A stretch of DNA of 64,000 nucleotides from JARFQW01 sp963842955 (GCA_963842955.1 CAWJIJ010000008.1:62001-126000); one strand, 5' to 3'. Positions 37,216 through 46,520 are shown, counted from the stretch's first letter. Notes: generated from the sequence alone by a model not told the origin. Program-made: numbers and translations.

Positions 37216-38169
37216 ATGACGGCAGTTTGCCGAAGCGCGCTGGCACTGATTCTTTGGACAGCAGCGATCACCACGGTGCCCGCGCAGAATGCCTGGGAGG
37301 CCGATCCGGATGAGATCGGGTACAGCCGGAGCGGGGCGGATACCTGCTATGGCTGTCACGGCAATGAACCGGGCTTCCAGCTGGACGCCATGTTTCTAAC
37401 GCCTCATGGCCAGCCCGCCGACGAGCGCTCCCCATTCGGGTCCGGTCAGCTGCAGTGCGAGGCCTGTCACGGGCCTGGCGGCGCCCATACGGGGCGCGTC
37501 AAGCGCGGTGAGTCGCGACCCCACATGATTAATTTCGGCGAAAACGAAGCCGCGCCGATCCAGGTACAGAACGATATGTGCCTGAGCTGCCACGAGACGC
37601 ACGTGGGCGTCGCCTGGGACGCCAGCCCCCACGGCTCTGACGAAGTGTCCTGCTCGGGATGCCACCAGGTTCACATTGCCCGGGACCCGGTTGCCTCGGA
37701 TGTGACCCAGGCCGGGGTCTGCTATGAATGCCACCAGAACGTGCGCGGGGATTTCCTGAAGTTCGCCTCCCACCCGGTGCGCGAGGGCCAGATGTCATGC
37801 ACCGGCTGTCACAGCCCCCACGGTTCAATGACCGATGCGCTCCTGGTGAAGGCCAACCTCAACGAGACCTGTTACACCTGCCACGCCGATCTGCGTGGGC
37901 CGTTCCTCTGGGAGCATGCGCCGGTTCCCGATGACTGCACGAATTGTCATCGGCCCCACGGGTCCAACCATCGCGGCATGCTGGAGAAACGGGGTCCGCT
38001 GCTTTGCCAGAGTTGTCATGCGCCAGCCGGGCACCCGAGCATCCCGTATACGAGTGCCGGCCTTCCGGACGGGACCGCGAATCCCAATCTGCTGGCCGGC
38101 AACTGCCTGAACTGCCATCAACAGGTGCATGGTTCCAATCACCCGTCCGGCGCGGCGCTGATGCGATGA
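37216..38169 (+). CDS. MtrA/DmsE-type periplasmic decaheme c-type cytochrome
   Basis: Protein of 317 aa. ATG at 37216 is chosen because GGGAGG lies 7 bp upstream and a clean signal peptide (MTAVCRSALALILWTAA) follows; in-frame ATGs at 37183, 37195 and 37201 are alternatives. Ten CxxCH motifs are evenly spread from about residue 44 to 301 with many single His ligands (CSGCHQVHI, CTGCHSPHG, CTNCHRPHG), the linear heme wire of MtrA/DmsE. It inserts into the MtrB-type barrel to carry electrons across the outer membrane. It lies 10 bp before the barrel gene. Confidence 0.95.
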   Translation: MTAVCRSALALILWTAAITTVPAQNAWEADPDEIGYSRSGADTCYGCHGNEPGFQLDAMFLTPHGQPADERSPFGSGQLQCEACHGPGGAHTGRVKRGESRPHMINFGENEAAPIQVQNDMCLSCHETHVGVAWDASPHGSDEVSCSGCHQVHIARDPVASDVTQAGVCYECHQNVRGDFLKFASHPVREGQMSCTGCHSPHGSMTDALLVKANLNETCYTCHADLRGPFLWEHAPVPDDCTNCHRPHGSNHRGMLEKRGPLLCQSCHAPAGHPSIPYTSAGLPDGTANPNLLAGNCLNCHQQVHGSNHPSGAALMR

Positions 38170-38179
38170 GGAGGCGAGC

Positions 38180-40327
38180 ATGAATATGAAGACATCGCTT
38201 CGGCTCTTGACGGTTTCCCTTGTGACGACGGTCGCGGCGGGAGCCGGTCTGCCCGCGGCGGCAGCCGATGTGGACACCTCCTCATGGGCCTGCAGCCAAT
38301 GCCCGTTTGCCAGAGGTCTTGTTGGCAACACGGAGGCTGAGGGCTTGTCGGTCTCCGACGAATCGGCCAAGTACGGCCAGTACAACGGCCTGGACGAGGA
38401 CGGCGGCTACGGCAACGCTAACGTGGACCTGCGGTACTACAACGAGGGCGGCTACGGCTACGATATCCAGGGCCGGGATCTCGGCCTGGACACGCGCTGG
38501 ATCGATGTCGAGGCCGGCCACCAGGGTCGCTGGAGCGTGGGGTTGAGCTACGATGAGCTGCCTGCGCGCTATGGCTACGAGGATCCGAGAACCGTCTACC
38601 GGGGGAACGAAAGCGCGAATCTGCGTCTGGCCGATGGCTGGGTACGGGGCGGGAGCACACAGGATTTTCCTGCCTTGGACGCCAGCCTGCGTGGCGTGGA
38701 CATCAAGACCACGCGCGAGACGCTCGGGGCCCGGGCTGAGTTCATCCAGTCCCCGCGACTTCGCTATGCCGTGGACTACGAGTACGAGCAGAAGGATGGC
38801 GGTACGGTTACCTGGGGCTCGTTCCTTGCCAACTCCGCGGAGCTGGTCAAGCCTGTTGACTACGACACCCACGAAGTCGATGTGGCCGTGCATTATGGCG
38901 GCGACAGCTGGCAGGCCAGCGCGGGCTTCTACGGATCGTATTTCAACAGCTCGGACCTCGGTCTGGCCTGGGAGAACGCGTTTACCGGACCGGACCGTGG
39001 CCAGATGGCCCTGGCCCCGGACAACAGCTTCAACCAGTTCAATCTGGCAGGAAGCTTTCAGCTGCCCTTCAATACGACGGCCAGCCTCCGCGCGGCCATG
39101 GGCAAGATGGAGCAAGACGACGCCTATCTCCCCTACACGATCAATCCTGGGCTCGCGGGCACCGCACTGCCCCGGGGAGATCTGGACGGTGAGGTGGACA
39201 CGACCCAGTACAATGTCGATATTGTGTCCCGCCCGCTGCCCAAGCTCCGGTTGGTCGGCAAGTATCGCTACGACGATCGTGACAACGATTCGTCGCGGGA
39301 ATCCTACGACATCGTCCAGGCTGACATAGCGCCGCGGCCCGCCCAGACCAACCTGATCTACGATTTCGAGCGCACCAAGTGGGGCGCGTCCGCGGACTAT
39401 CGATTCAGCCGCGGCACCCGGGGCTGGATCGGCTGGGACCGGGAGAAGGAGGAGTTCTCCGAGCAAAGCGTTGATGAGACCGAGGAAGACACGATCTGGG
39501 GCAAAATCCGGGCCCGGGCCAGCGACTCCTTCAGTCTCGGCGCCAAGATGGCGTTTTCCGACCGGGACAACAACAACTACGAGGACATCGCAGCCCTTCA
39601 GCCACCGAACAATCCGCTGCTGCGAAAGTACAACCTGGCCAACCGGGATCGCGATGCCGTCGAGGTTTTCTTCGACTGGCAGGTTACCGACCGTTCGGGA
39701 TTGTCCGCCCGGTTCGAGCAGGCGGACGATGACTACGACAATTCCGATGTCGGGCTGGTCTCGGCGGACTATGAGAATTTCACCGTGGATCTGAACGTCC
39801 AGCTTCGCGAACGCATTTCCAGTTACGCTTTCGTCGCTCAGGACCGCTACAAGTCGCGGCAGCGGGGCGCACAGAGCGGAGCAAGCCCGAACACCGCGCC
39901 TCCCAACTGGCAGGCCAGGAATCGTGACACGACGCAGAGCGCCGGCGCGGGCCTGTACTTCGATGAGTTTTTCGATCGTTGGGACGTCCGCCTGGATTAC
40001 GTGTACTCGGACAGCGAAGGCGCCACGGACGTATTCAACCAGGGGCAGAACGACAGCTTCCCGGATTTCAACAGCACGCTGCACTCTGCGAATCTGGAAG
40101 TTGGTTATGCGCTGAACGACCGCATGCGCCTAAGGGGCGGCTGGCGCTACGAGAAGCTGGATACCGACGACTGGTCCGTGGACGGCGTCAATCCGGACAC
40201 GATGCTCCAGGTGCTGACCTTTGGCGAGAACAGTCCTGACTACGATGTGAATGTGTTCATGATCGGGTTCGACTATCTCTTCCGGGCGCGCACCAATGAG
40301 GACCTCTGGCGGGCGCAGAATCCCTAG
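38180..40327 (+). CDS. MtrB/PioB family decaheme-associated outer membrane beta-barrel
   Basis: Protein of 715 aa with a signal peptide and then the N-terminal CxxC pair (CSQC, about 38-41) typical of MtrB-type porins. The rest alternates short aromatic-rich strands and Asp/Asn-rich turns (LDTRWIDVEAGHQGRWSVGL, YRYDDRDND), as in a large barrel of about 26 strands, ending in FMIGFDYLFRAR. It sheathes the MtrA-type cytochrome. The mtrA-mtrB order and 10-bp spacing support one transcript with the hairpin-separated decaheme gene. Confidence 0.94.
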   Translation: MNMKTSLRLLTVSLVTTVAAGAGLPAAAADVDTSSWACSQCPFARGLVGNTEAEGLSVSDESAKYGQYNGLDEDGGYGNANVDLRYYNEGGYGYDIQGRDLGLDTRWIDVEAGHQGRWSVGLSYDELPARYGYEDPRTVYRGNESANLRLADGWVRGGSTQDFPALDASLRGVDIKTTRETLGARAEFIQSPRLRYAVDYEYEQKDGGTVTWGSFLANSAELVKPVDYDTHEVDVAVHYGGDSWQASAGFYGSYFNSSDLGLAWENAFTGPDRGQMALAPDNSFNQFNLAGSFQLPFNTTASLRAAMGKMEQDDAYLPYTINPGLAGTALPRGDLDGEVDTTQYNVDIVSRPLPKLRLVGKYRYDDRDNDSSRESYDIVQADIAPRPAQTNLIYDFERTKWGASADYRFSRGTRGWIGWDREKEEFSEQSVDETEEDTIWGKIRARASDSFSLGAKMAFSDRDNNNYEDIAALQPPNNPLLRKYNLANRDRDAVEVFFDWQVTDRSGLSARFEQADDDYDNSDVGLVSADYENFTVDLNVQLRERISSYAFVAQDRYKSRQRGAQSGASPNTAPPNWQARNRDTTQSAGAGLYFDEFFDRWDVRLDYVYSDSEGATDVFNQGQNDSFPDFNSTLHSANLEVGYALNDRMRLRGGWRYEKLDTDDWSVDGVNPDTMLQVLTFGENSPDYDVNVFMIGFDYLFRARTNEDLWRAQNP

Positions 40328-40603
40328 CCGCGGCCTGCCGGTCCTGAGCTGTTAATGAGAAGAGGCGCCGGCCGTCGCGTCGACCTCGGCAGCCCGGGCC
40401 GTTGCCCGCAGCCCGTTTCCCACCGGCGATAACCTGCCGGCGGCAAACGGGGACGCCTCTCGCTTCATCTGCACTATTCACGTGCCTTTTCGTGACTGGA
40501 GTCCCGCCGGTCTGCTTCGCTGGACAGCCTTCGTGGAATGCTGTCTTGCGCCACACGGGAGCCAATGGGCTGGCGGGAAGGGCGGGATTCAGCAGCACCG
40601 GAT

Positions 40604-41938
40604 TCAGGCGGGTTCCGCAGGGTCCAGGACCTCGCCGTAGAGATCGTAGTCATCCGCTGCGGTAATACGCAGGGGGATGACCGAGCCGGGGGGGAAGTCG
40701 CCGCCGGAAACCGTGACTCGGCCGTCGATCTCCGGCGCGTCCCCGGCACTTCGGCCAATGAGCAAGCCTTCTTCGTTTGTGCCGTCGATCATGACGGGCA
40801 GCACCTGGCCGATCCTGTCGGCCAGCCGGTCCCGGCTGATTCGCTGCGCCACTTCCATGAAGCGATGCCAGCGGTCTTCCTTCACGTCCTCCGGTACGGG
40901 GTCCGCGAGGGTGTTGGCGGCGGCGCCGGTGACCGGCGAATACTGGAAACAGCCCACCCGGTCGATCTGCGCTTCCTCAAGCCAGTCCAGCAGGATCAGG
41001 AAGTCTCTCTCGGTTTCTCCGGGAAACCCGACAATGAACGTGCTGCGCAGGGTCAGTTCGGGACACATGGAGCGCCAGGCGCGAATTCTGGCCAGGGTGT
41101 CCTCCGCGTGTGCGGGCCGCCGCATGGCCTTCAAAATCTGCGGGCTTGCGTGCTGAAACGGGACGTCCAGGTAGGGAAGGATCTGGCCGTCCGCCATGAG
41201 AGGGATGACCTGGTCCACGTGGGGATAAGGGTAGACATAGTGCAACCGAACCCAGGCCCCGAGCTCTCCGAGCCCGGCGCATAGATCGAGGAACCGGGTC
41301 GGACGCTCTTTGCCCCTCCAGTTGGCCGGGGCGAATTTCAGGTCCGCACCGTAGGCGCTCGTATCCTGGGAAATGACCAGCAGCTCTCGCACTCCGGCCT
41401 GCACGAGCCGCTCGGCTTCGCCCAGCACCTCGTCGACGGGGCGGCTGGCGAGTCGGCCCCGCATGGAGGGGATGATGCAGAAGCTGCACTTGTGGTTGCA
41501 GCCCTCGCTGATCTTCAGATACGCATAGTGGCGGGGCGTCAGCTTCACCCCCTGGGGTGGGACCAGGTCGAGGAACGGGTCGTGAGGCGGGGCGACGTGC
41601 TCGTGCACCGCGCCGACGACAGCTTCATAGGCCTGGGGTCCGCTGACATGCAAGACATCCGGAAACTTCGAAGTGATGGTCTCCGGACGCGCGCCCAGGC
41701 AACCGGTCACTACAACCCGGCCGTTTTCGTTCATGGCCTCACCGATGGCATCCAGGCTTTCCTCGACCGCCTCGTCGATGAATCCGCAGGTGTTGACCAC
41801 CACGAGATCGGCGCCTTCATAAGTGCCGACGGTCTCATAGCCCTCGGCGCGCAGCCGGGTGAGAATCCGCTCGGAATCCACGAGGGCCTTCGGACAACCA
41901 AGGCTGACAAAGCCGATGCGACCAGGGGTGTGGGACAT
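40604..41938 (-). CDS. rimO: Ribosomal protein S12 methylthiotransferase RimO
   Basis: Radical SAM protein of 444 aa; ATG 41938 (MSHTPGRIGFVSLGCPKALV). The N-terminal MTTase domain holds Cys residues in GCPK, VVNTCGFID and VTGCLGA. The radical SAM motif is CNHKCSFC, and a C-terminal TRAM domain follows. It methylthiolates Asp89 of S12. It is convergent with the mtrB-like gene across a 276-bp gap in which I see no gene and no clear terminator. Confidence 0.96.
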   Translation of the reverse strand: MSHTPGRIGFVSLGCPKALVDSERILTRLRAEGYETVGTYEGADLVVVNTCGFIDEAVEESLDAIGEAMNENGRVVVTGCLGARPETITSKFPDVLHVSGPQAYEAVVGAVHEHVAPPHDPFLDLVPPQGVKLTPRHYAYLKISEGCNHKCSFCIIPSMRGRLASRPVDEVLGEAERLVQAGVRELLVISQDTSAYGADLKFAPANWRGKERPTRFLDLCAGLGELGAWVRLHYVYPYPHVDQVIPLMADGQILPYLDVPFQHASPQILKAMRRPAHAEDTLARIRAWRSMCPELTLRSTFIVGFPGETERDFLILLDWLEEAQIDRVGCFQYSPVTGAAANTLADPVPEDVKEDRWHRFMEVAQRISRDRLADRIGQVLPVMIDGTNEEGLLIGRSAGDAPEIDGRVTVSGGDFPPGSVIPLRITAADDYDLYGEVLDPAEPA

Positions 41939-42001
41939 GCGGAGCGACCGTGTGGGGATTGCGCACAGTCTAACGTCTTCCCAACTCTTGAGCGCCACGA
42001 T

Positions 42002-42044
42002 ATGGGGACAGTTCACTTAACCCGGTCAGGTGAACTGTCCCCAT
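42002..42044. repeat. REP-like palindrome, copy 1
   Basis: Perfect 15-bp arms (ATGGGGACAGTTCAC and complement) around a 13-nt loop ending GTCAG. Shares GGGGACAGT...GTCAGG...ACTGTCCCC with 45440-45478. Repeats of this kind accompany RAYT-type Y1 transposases in many gammaproteobacteria; no such transposase is seen in this window. Confidence 0.8.
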
Positions 42045-42149
42045 TACTAAGAAAAACTGCTTGCCGGGCTCGCGACGTCTACACTGTTCGTCTATGCACG
42101 TGCAGCGTGCTGAAGATAATGAATATAAATATTTGTTTGGGGGTACGAA

Positions 42150-42875
42150 ATGAATCATATCGGGAAAGCGCTACTCGGTGGCGTGTTGCTGGTGTTCGGG
42201 ACGGCGGCCTCGGCTGCACATCACGAAAACGCCAACGAGGCAGTCGCCAAGGAATGGGTCATGGCCGCGAACAAGGGTCAGGCGGAAACGCGCGCTGTGG
42301 TGGAAAAGTACATGGCGGACGATGGGGTTTTCGAGGCGGCCCGGTATGTGGGCTTTGGTTTTCAGCTGGACCCCCTCGACCTGGACCAGATGGTCGTTGC
42401 AAGCGTGACGCCTGGCACACCGGCAGCTTCGGTCTTAAAACCTGGCGACGTCTTTGTATCGGTCAACGGAGTCGCCTCGACCCGGGAGAACCGGGATCGC
42501 ATGTCGTTTCGCGGTAAGCCCGGTGAGCCCGTCAAGGCCATCGTCAAGCGCGATGGCAAGGAAATGCCGATAGAGGTCCGCCGCGGCGTTATCGCCGCCA
42601 TGAACAGCAAGAGCGAGGTGCTGGCCAATATCGACCGGGCCAACGGCGAAACCTGGGGTGTTGATTCAGGCCGCATCGTCGAGGTGCTCAGTAAGGGCAA
42701 TGTGGTCTACGTAGTTGACGAGACCACAGATACCGACGACATCAGCGGCTTGCAATTCGAAGACCGCGGCATTACCAGGTTCGAGTTCAACGACAAAGGC
42801 AAAGTGATCAAGGTCCGCGGCATGAATGAGGGCCGGTTCGTGCTTGAGCAGCTCGGTTACACGATCACCCGCTGA
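42150..42875 (+). CDS. Exported PDZ-domain protein with SnoaL/NTF2-like C-terminal part
   Basis: Protein of 241 aa with a signal peptide (ending ASAA). A PDZ domain spans about residues 70-150: GFGFQLDPLD, TPGTPAASVLKPGDVFVSVNG and an RGKPGEPVKAIVKRDGKEMPIEV tail. The flanking sequence (N-terminal ANEAVAKEWVMAANKG and C-terminal FEDRGITRFEFNDKGKVIKV) resembles a split NTF2/SnoaL-like fold. No protease domain is present, so it is probably a periplasmic adaptor or binding protein. It stands alone, followed by a strong hairpin. Confidence 0.7.
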   Translation: MNHIGKALLGGVLLVFGTAASAAHHENANEAVAKEWVMAANKGQAETRAVVEKYMADDGVFEAARYVGFGFQLDPLDLDQMVVASVTPGTPAASVLKPGDVFVSVNGVASTRENRDRMSFRGKPGEPVKAIVKRDGKEMPIEVRRGVIAAMNSKSEVLANIDRANGETWGVDSGRIVEVLSKGNVVYVVDETTDTDDISGLQFEDRGITRFEFNDKGKVIKVRGMNEGRFVLEQLGYTITR

Positions 42876-42910
42876 TGGTTGATTAGTCTTTTCTGATCAG
42901 AACTGTGCCA

Positions 42911-42947
42911 GCGCCCCGGCGGTCTCCGCCGGGGCGCTTCCATTTAA
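42911..42947 (+). terminator. Hairpin terminator after PDZ gene
   Basis: Perfect 12-bp stem GCGCCCCGGCGG / CCGCCGGGGCGC with loop TCT and a weak T-rich tail (TTCCATTT). Confidence 0.8.
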
Positions 42948-43081
42948 AGGGAGTCCGTAGAAAGCACGCCGTTTGCTTGACAGGCCTGGGGTGGTAATGC
43001 GATTTCTTCCACACAAATCCGGAGCCCGGGGCCCGCTCTGATGTGCCTGGCGCTGGCCGGAATCCTGGAGGAGGAAGGAAT

Positions 43082-44131
43082 ATGCCGTTTCGAATGGACG
43101 CCTGCAGACCCGGGGTAGGTATCCTGGGAATGCTGTTCGCCCATGCGGTCCTTGCAGCCACGCCCACGTCCTCCACGGGGCAGTTCCTGGGGGGCGCCAA
43201 GACCGCGTATCCGGACTGGTTCAAGAGCAGCTTCCTGGACTTCGCCGAAGACGTGGAGGAGGCGGCATCCGCTGGCAAGCGGCTCGTGATTTTCTTCCAC
43301 CAGGACGACTGCCCCTACTGCAACGCGCTCGTTACCCGGAACCTCTCGCAGAAACAGATCGAGGCAAAGCTGCGTGCCAGCTTCGACATTGTGGCCTTGA
43401 ACCTTCGTGGCGACCGGGAGGTCGTGACCGTCGACGGTCAGTCCTACACCGAGAAGGATTTTGGCCGCGCATTGAATGTGCAGTTCACCCCGATGCTGCT
43501 TTTTCTCGATGAAGCAGGCCAGCCCGTCCTGAGGCTGAACGGCTATCTGCCGCCGGCGGAGTTTGAGGCAGCGCTCGATTACGTGGCCGGGCGGATGGAG
43601 CGCGAGGTCGGCTACCAGGATTACCTGGCGACGCATCGACACGCCGGCGCAACCGGATCCCTGAACGATTCAGGCTTTTTCGCCAAACCACCCCACGACT
43701 TAAGAGAGGTGCGCTCGGAAGGGAAACCCCTGGCGGTATTTTTCGAGCAACGCCAGTGCCCCAACTGCGACAGCCTCCACGCCGGAGCGCTTGCTGATCC
43801 TGGGACGCGCGAGTTGATCGGATCGTTTCATGCGGTTCAGCTGGACATGTGGTCGCAGGATTCCCTGGTCACGCCGTCCGGTGAGAACACTACAGCCCGG
43901 AAGTGGGCAAGCGAGCTGAACGTGACCTACGCGCCGACCATTATTCTTTTCTCCGCCGAAGGTGAGGAAATTATCCGGAGCGAAGCCTGGCTTCGATCAT
44001 TCCACACCCAGTCGGTGTTCGACTATGTGGCGAGTGACGCCTATCGTAATGAGCCGGATTTTCAGCGTTTTCTCACGGAGCGCGCGAACCGAATCCGGGC
44101 GACCGGAACCGACGTGGATATTTGGCGCTAG
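43082..44131 (+). CDS. Exported tandem thioredoxin-fold protein (SoxW-like)
   Basis: Protein of 349 aa; ATG 43082 follows AGGAGGAAGG. Signal peptide (GILGMLFAHAVLAA), then two thioredoxin-like domains. The first has CPYC (about 77-80) in FFHQDDCPYC and cis-Pro in FTPMLLF; the second has CPNC (about 226-229) and cis-Pro in YAPTIILF. Both have the extended SoxW/DUF255-like form with a long insert after CxxC. A periplasmic disulfide reductase role, for example keeping apocytochrome CxxCH cysteines reduced, fits the cytochrome-rich surroundings but is an inference. Confidence 0.82.
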   Translation: MPFRMDACRPGVGILGMLFAHAVLAATPTSSTGQFLGGAKTAYPDWFKSSFLDFAEDVEEAASAGKRLVIFFHQDDCPYCNALVTRNLSQKQIEAKLRASFDIVALNLRGDREVVTVDGQSYTEKDFGRALNVQFTPMLLFLDEAGQPVLRLNGYLPPAEFEAALDYVAGRMEREVGYQDYLATHRHAGATGSLNDSGFFAKPPHDLREVRSEGKPLAVFFEQRQCPNCDSLHAGALADPGTRELIGSFHAVQLDMWSQDSLVTPSGENTTARKWASELNVTYAPTIILFSAEGEEIIRSEAWLRSFHTQSVFDYVASDAYRNEPDFQRFLTERANRIRATGTDVDIWR

Positions 44132-44318
44132 TCTCACTCGGGGAGTAGCCGGATGAATTTGGCCCGCGAATGAGGTGTCAGTTTTGCGGCGGGGGATCCG
44201 CTAAATGGAATCTGCCGAATACCGGCGTCGATCAACGACGAATCAATGTCTATTCCGCGGACCGGGGTGTTGCTGCTGGCCGGGAGGCGGTCGGAATCAA
44301 TTACGGGGGAACATCAAA

Positions 44319-44621
44319 ATGAAAGCGCTTGTAATCAGGCCGGAAAATCAGACCATCGAGCCGGTCGACGTGAACGATCGGGCCGACGTGGCGGCGTTGA
44401 TCGGATACGACACCGTTATTGCCGATGAGATCGGACCCGACGGGGACCAGCTGTTCTTCGATGAGGAGTGTTTCCTGCGCGGAACCGCCGGCCGCTTCCA
44501 GATTGACCAGGTAGTCCCTGTGTCCGGGGTTGGTGTAGTTGTCGGATCAGACGGGCAGGGGGGGCTTGGCGACGCGGCCTCTTCCCCAGAGAGTATTCTG
44601 GCGCGTTTGAAGTACCTGTGA
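44319..44621 (+). CDS. Small protein resembling DUF3846
   Basis: Protein of 100 aa; ATG 44319 with ACGGGGGAAC upstream. It lacks a signal peptide. MKALVIRPEN at the start, FFDEECFLRGTAGRFQIDQ in the middle and SGVGVVVGSD near the end match the DUF3846 pattern (start strand, DEE-G-L, G-x-VVVG). Function unknown; many relatives are encoded near mobile elements or phages. The 187 bp upstream hold no other gene. Confidence 0.55.
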   Translation: MKALVIRPENQTIEPVDVNDRADVAALIGYDTVIADEIGPDGDQLFFDEECFLRGTAGRFQIDQVVPVSGVGVVVGSDGQGGLGDAASSPESILARLKYL

Positions 44622-44761
44622 CGATGACCTTCGTTCGCCGCGCCCGGCAGTGCCAAGCGTGCGTTGACCCTGTGGGAACGCGACTTCGTACCAGGGCAAG
44701 CAAGCTCCCGCTCCTGCTGCGAGGGGTGGTCTGATTGATTACAACAGTCCGGAGAACAGGA

Positions 44762-45244
44762 ATGCGGGAGAAGGGGCTCATGCTGGTGGCCGTCTGGCTC
44801 GCCGCCTGCTTTGTTCCAGGCGCCTGGGCGGAAGAGCACCAGGTTCTCGGCATCGACAAACGGAACCACGAGCTCATGTTTTTCGAGCCCGATTTCCTGA
44901 GGGTCGAGCCCGGTGACACCGTGACCTTCCTCGTGACGCACTTCGACCACAAGCCTCAGTCCGTCTTGATCCCTGAAGGCGCAGAGCACTGGCAAGCCGA
45001 GAACGGCGGGTCCGTCACAGTGACCCTCCGCGAGGAGGGTGTCTATCTCTTTGACTGCTTCTATCACAACGTCATGGGGATGGCCGGCGTCATCGTCGTA
45101 GGGGCCCCGGTCAATCTGGACGAGGCGAGGCGGTTTTTCGATTCCTACAAGGTCGAAACCTTCGCCATGAACAGGGAGCGGCTGAACCATATCTGGGATC
45201 CGGACCATGGGTTGCTTGCGGATGCCGCGAGGTCGGGGCGGTGA
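44762..45244 (+). CDS. Pseudoazurin/plastocyanin-like blue copper protein
   Basis: Protein of 160 aa; ATG 44762. Signal peptide cleaved near AWAEE. The cupredoxin ligands fit His63 (FDHKPQS), Cys99, His102 and Met107 in CFYHNVMGM, the pseudoazurin-type C-x2-H-x4-M spacing. GDTVTFLV and GMAGVIVVG are the flanking strands. A C-terminal extension (about 40 residues) with no copper ligands follows. It is likely a periplasmic one-electron carrier and is near the cytochrome cluster. Confidence 0.85.
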   Translation: MREKGLMLVAVWLAACFVPGAWAEEHQVLGIDKRNHELMFFEPDFLRVEPGDTVTFLVTHFDHKPQSVLIPEGAEHWQAENGGSVTVTLREEGVYLFDCFYHNVMGMAGVIVVGAPVNLDEARRFFDSYKVETFAMNRERLNHIWDPDHGLLADAARSGR

Positions 45245-45957
45245 GAGCCGGCTGGCCAGCTGCGTGCAAGGTGACAGTCCCGAACGGGTTGGCGGCGCCG
45301 CACTCGGAGTAGAGTCTACGCCCGCCCTTCGTCTTTATTTTACCGCGATACCGGCTTCCGCGCCCGCAGCACGCCGTTCGCTTCAATCCGTGTCAACCGC
45401 AAGGCAATCACGATCAACGAGCCCTGTTTCCAAGGGTGAGGGGACAGTGCGGCTGACTCAGTCAGGAGCACTGTCCCCCAAACTTCAGCTTCCCCGCAGC
45501 TGCCGCTTCAGAACGAGGCGAACCCGCTCGAGGCGTCGCTCCACGCGCATGCGCAGCCGTTGTTCGACCCACAACGCCCGTGTCTGCGAGGCCTGGATAA
45601 CTCCGGCCGTGCTGGTTCGCCGATCTGATCGCGCTGTCCTCGAATGGAGACGTGGACGCCAGACCCCTGACCGCGGATGGAGGCGGCTGGCCCTGGGAAA
45701 GGGACGGGGTGACAACTGGCATACCGTTGAAGAGGAAACAAGCCTCCGCTTCAGACGTATCCACCCAGGTCTCCTGGGTAGGATTAAGCGCCGCACTTTG
45801 TCTCTCCCTCTGCTTACCGCTGGATCTGATTCGGTGTGTAAAAGGTTCCGAGTTGTCGATCCTTCAGAAGTGCCCCGGAAAAAGGCACCGTTCCGCGTGT
45901 CAGTCATTGTTGCTCCGAAAGGCGTGAGTGATCGCGGAACGTGCCGGGGGGTTGGCC
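45245..45957. other. Intergenic region, 713 bp, with a REP-like palindrome
   Basis: Several overlapping open frames on both strands are Arg/Ser-rich and unlike any family I recognise, as expected of noncoding GC-rich DNA. The palindrome at 45440-45478 lies inside. A decayed transposase just right of the palindrome cannot be excluded, but I see no conserved Y1 motif. Confidence 0.45.
45440..45478. repeat. REP-like palindrome, copy 2
   Basis: Perfect 11-bp arms GGGGACAGTGC / GCACTGTCCCC around a 17-nt loop with an inner near-palindrome CTGACTCAGTCAG. Same outer consensus as copy 1. Confidence 0.8.
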
Positions 45958-46506
45958 CTATTTCAGCGTCGGATAGGCTTCCACGTAAACCAGGTCCGTG
46001 GCCCGGGCGGGGAGGTGGCAGCCAAGGCAGTCCTCACCGTAGTTGCCGGACACGTTGACCGATGGATTGTCCGGCTTGAACAGGGCCCAGCCCCAGCCGT
46101 CGCCCCAGGAAGGGTTGTCGGGGAAGCGATTCTTGCTGTCCTTCACCATCACGAACCACTGCTTGATCCCGCTTGTCGCGAAATTCACGTTCTTTCCGGT
46201 CGTATAGTCGCCAGCCGCGGCGCCCCTGAGTTCCTTGACCAGGACCGCGCCGTCCGGAAATTTCCCGGTCTTCCGATACGCCGTGATCGTGGCGGGGTCC
46301 GTGTAGACGTCGTGGAAGCCGCTGGCGTCACCCTCAGGAACGAACCAGGAACCAAGATGCTGCATGTTCGCGCGGAAATCGGTGGGCAGGGAGATTACGC
46401 CCGTTTCGTCCACGATATCCGGAACGACCTCATCGGCGCCGGCTGTTGGGGTGACAAGGACTGCGGAGCAGGCGACGACCTTCAGGATAATCGTGCGTAG
46501 GCTCAT
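45958..46506 (-). CDS. Cytochrome P460 family protein (copy 1)
   Basis: Protein of 182 aa with a signal peptide (ending TAGA); ATG 46506 with GAGGAAG upstream. The heme motif is CLGCH near residue 164. Family pattern: FRANMQHLGSWFVPEG, FHDVYTDPATITAYRKTGKFPDG, VLVKELRGA, and a Trp-rich segment (WGDGWGWALF) before the heme. P460 proteins include hydroxylamine- and nitric-oxide-related enzymes and also plain cytochromes; a Lys-heme crosslink cannot be judged here. 14 bp downstream of copy 2, so the two form an operon. Confidence 0.85.
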   Translation of the reverse strand: MSLRTIILKVVACSAVLVTPTAGADEVVPDIVDETGVISLPTDFRANMQHLGSWFVPEGDASGFHDVYTDPATITAYRKTGKFPDGAVLVKELRGAAAGDYTTGKNVNFATSGIKQWFVMVKDSKNRFPDNPSWGDGWGWALFKPDNPSVNVSGNYGEDCLGCHLPARATDLVYVEAYPTLK

Positions 46507-46520
46507 GGCTTCACTTCCTC

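Noticed and set aside
38282..40084. 600-codon minus-strand frame antisense to the MtrB-type gene
   Set aside because: Shadow frame; the plus strand has a signal peptide, CxxC, barrel pattern and operon spacing.
45207..46058. 283-codon plus-strand frame and several overlapping minus-strand frames between cupredoxin and P460 genes
   Set aside because: Arg/Ser-rich with no domain; overlaps the ends of two real genes. A decayed transposase was considered, but no conserved motif was found.
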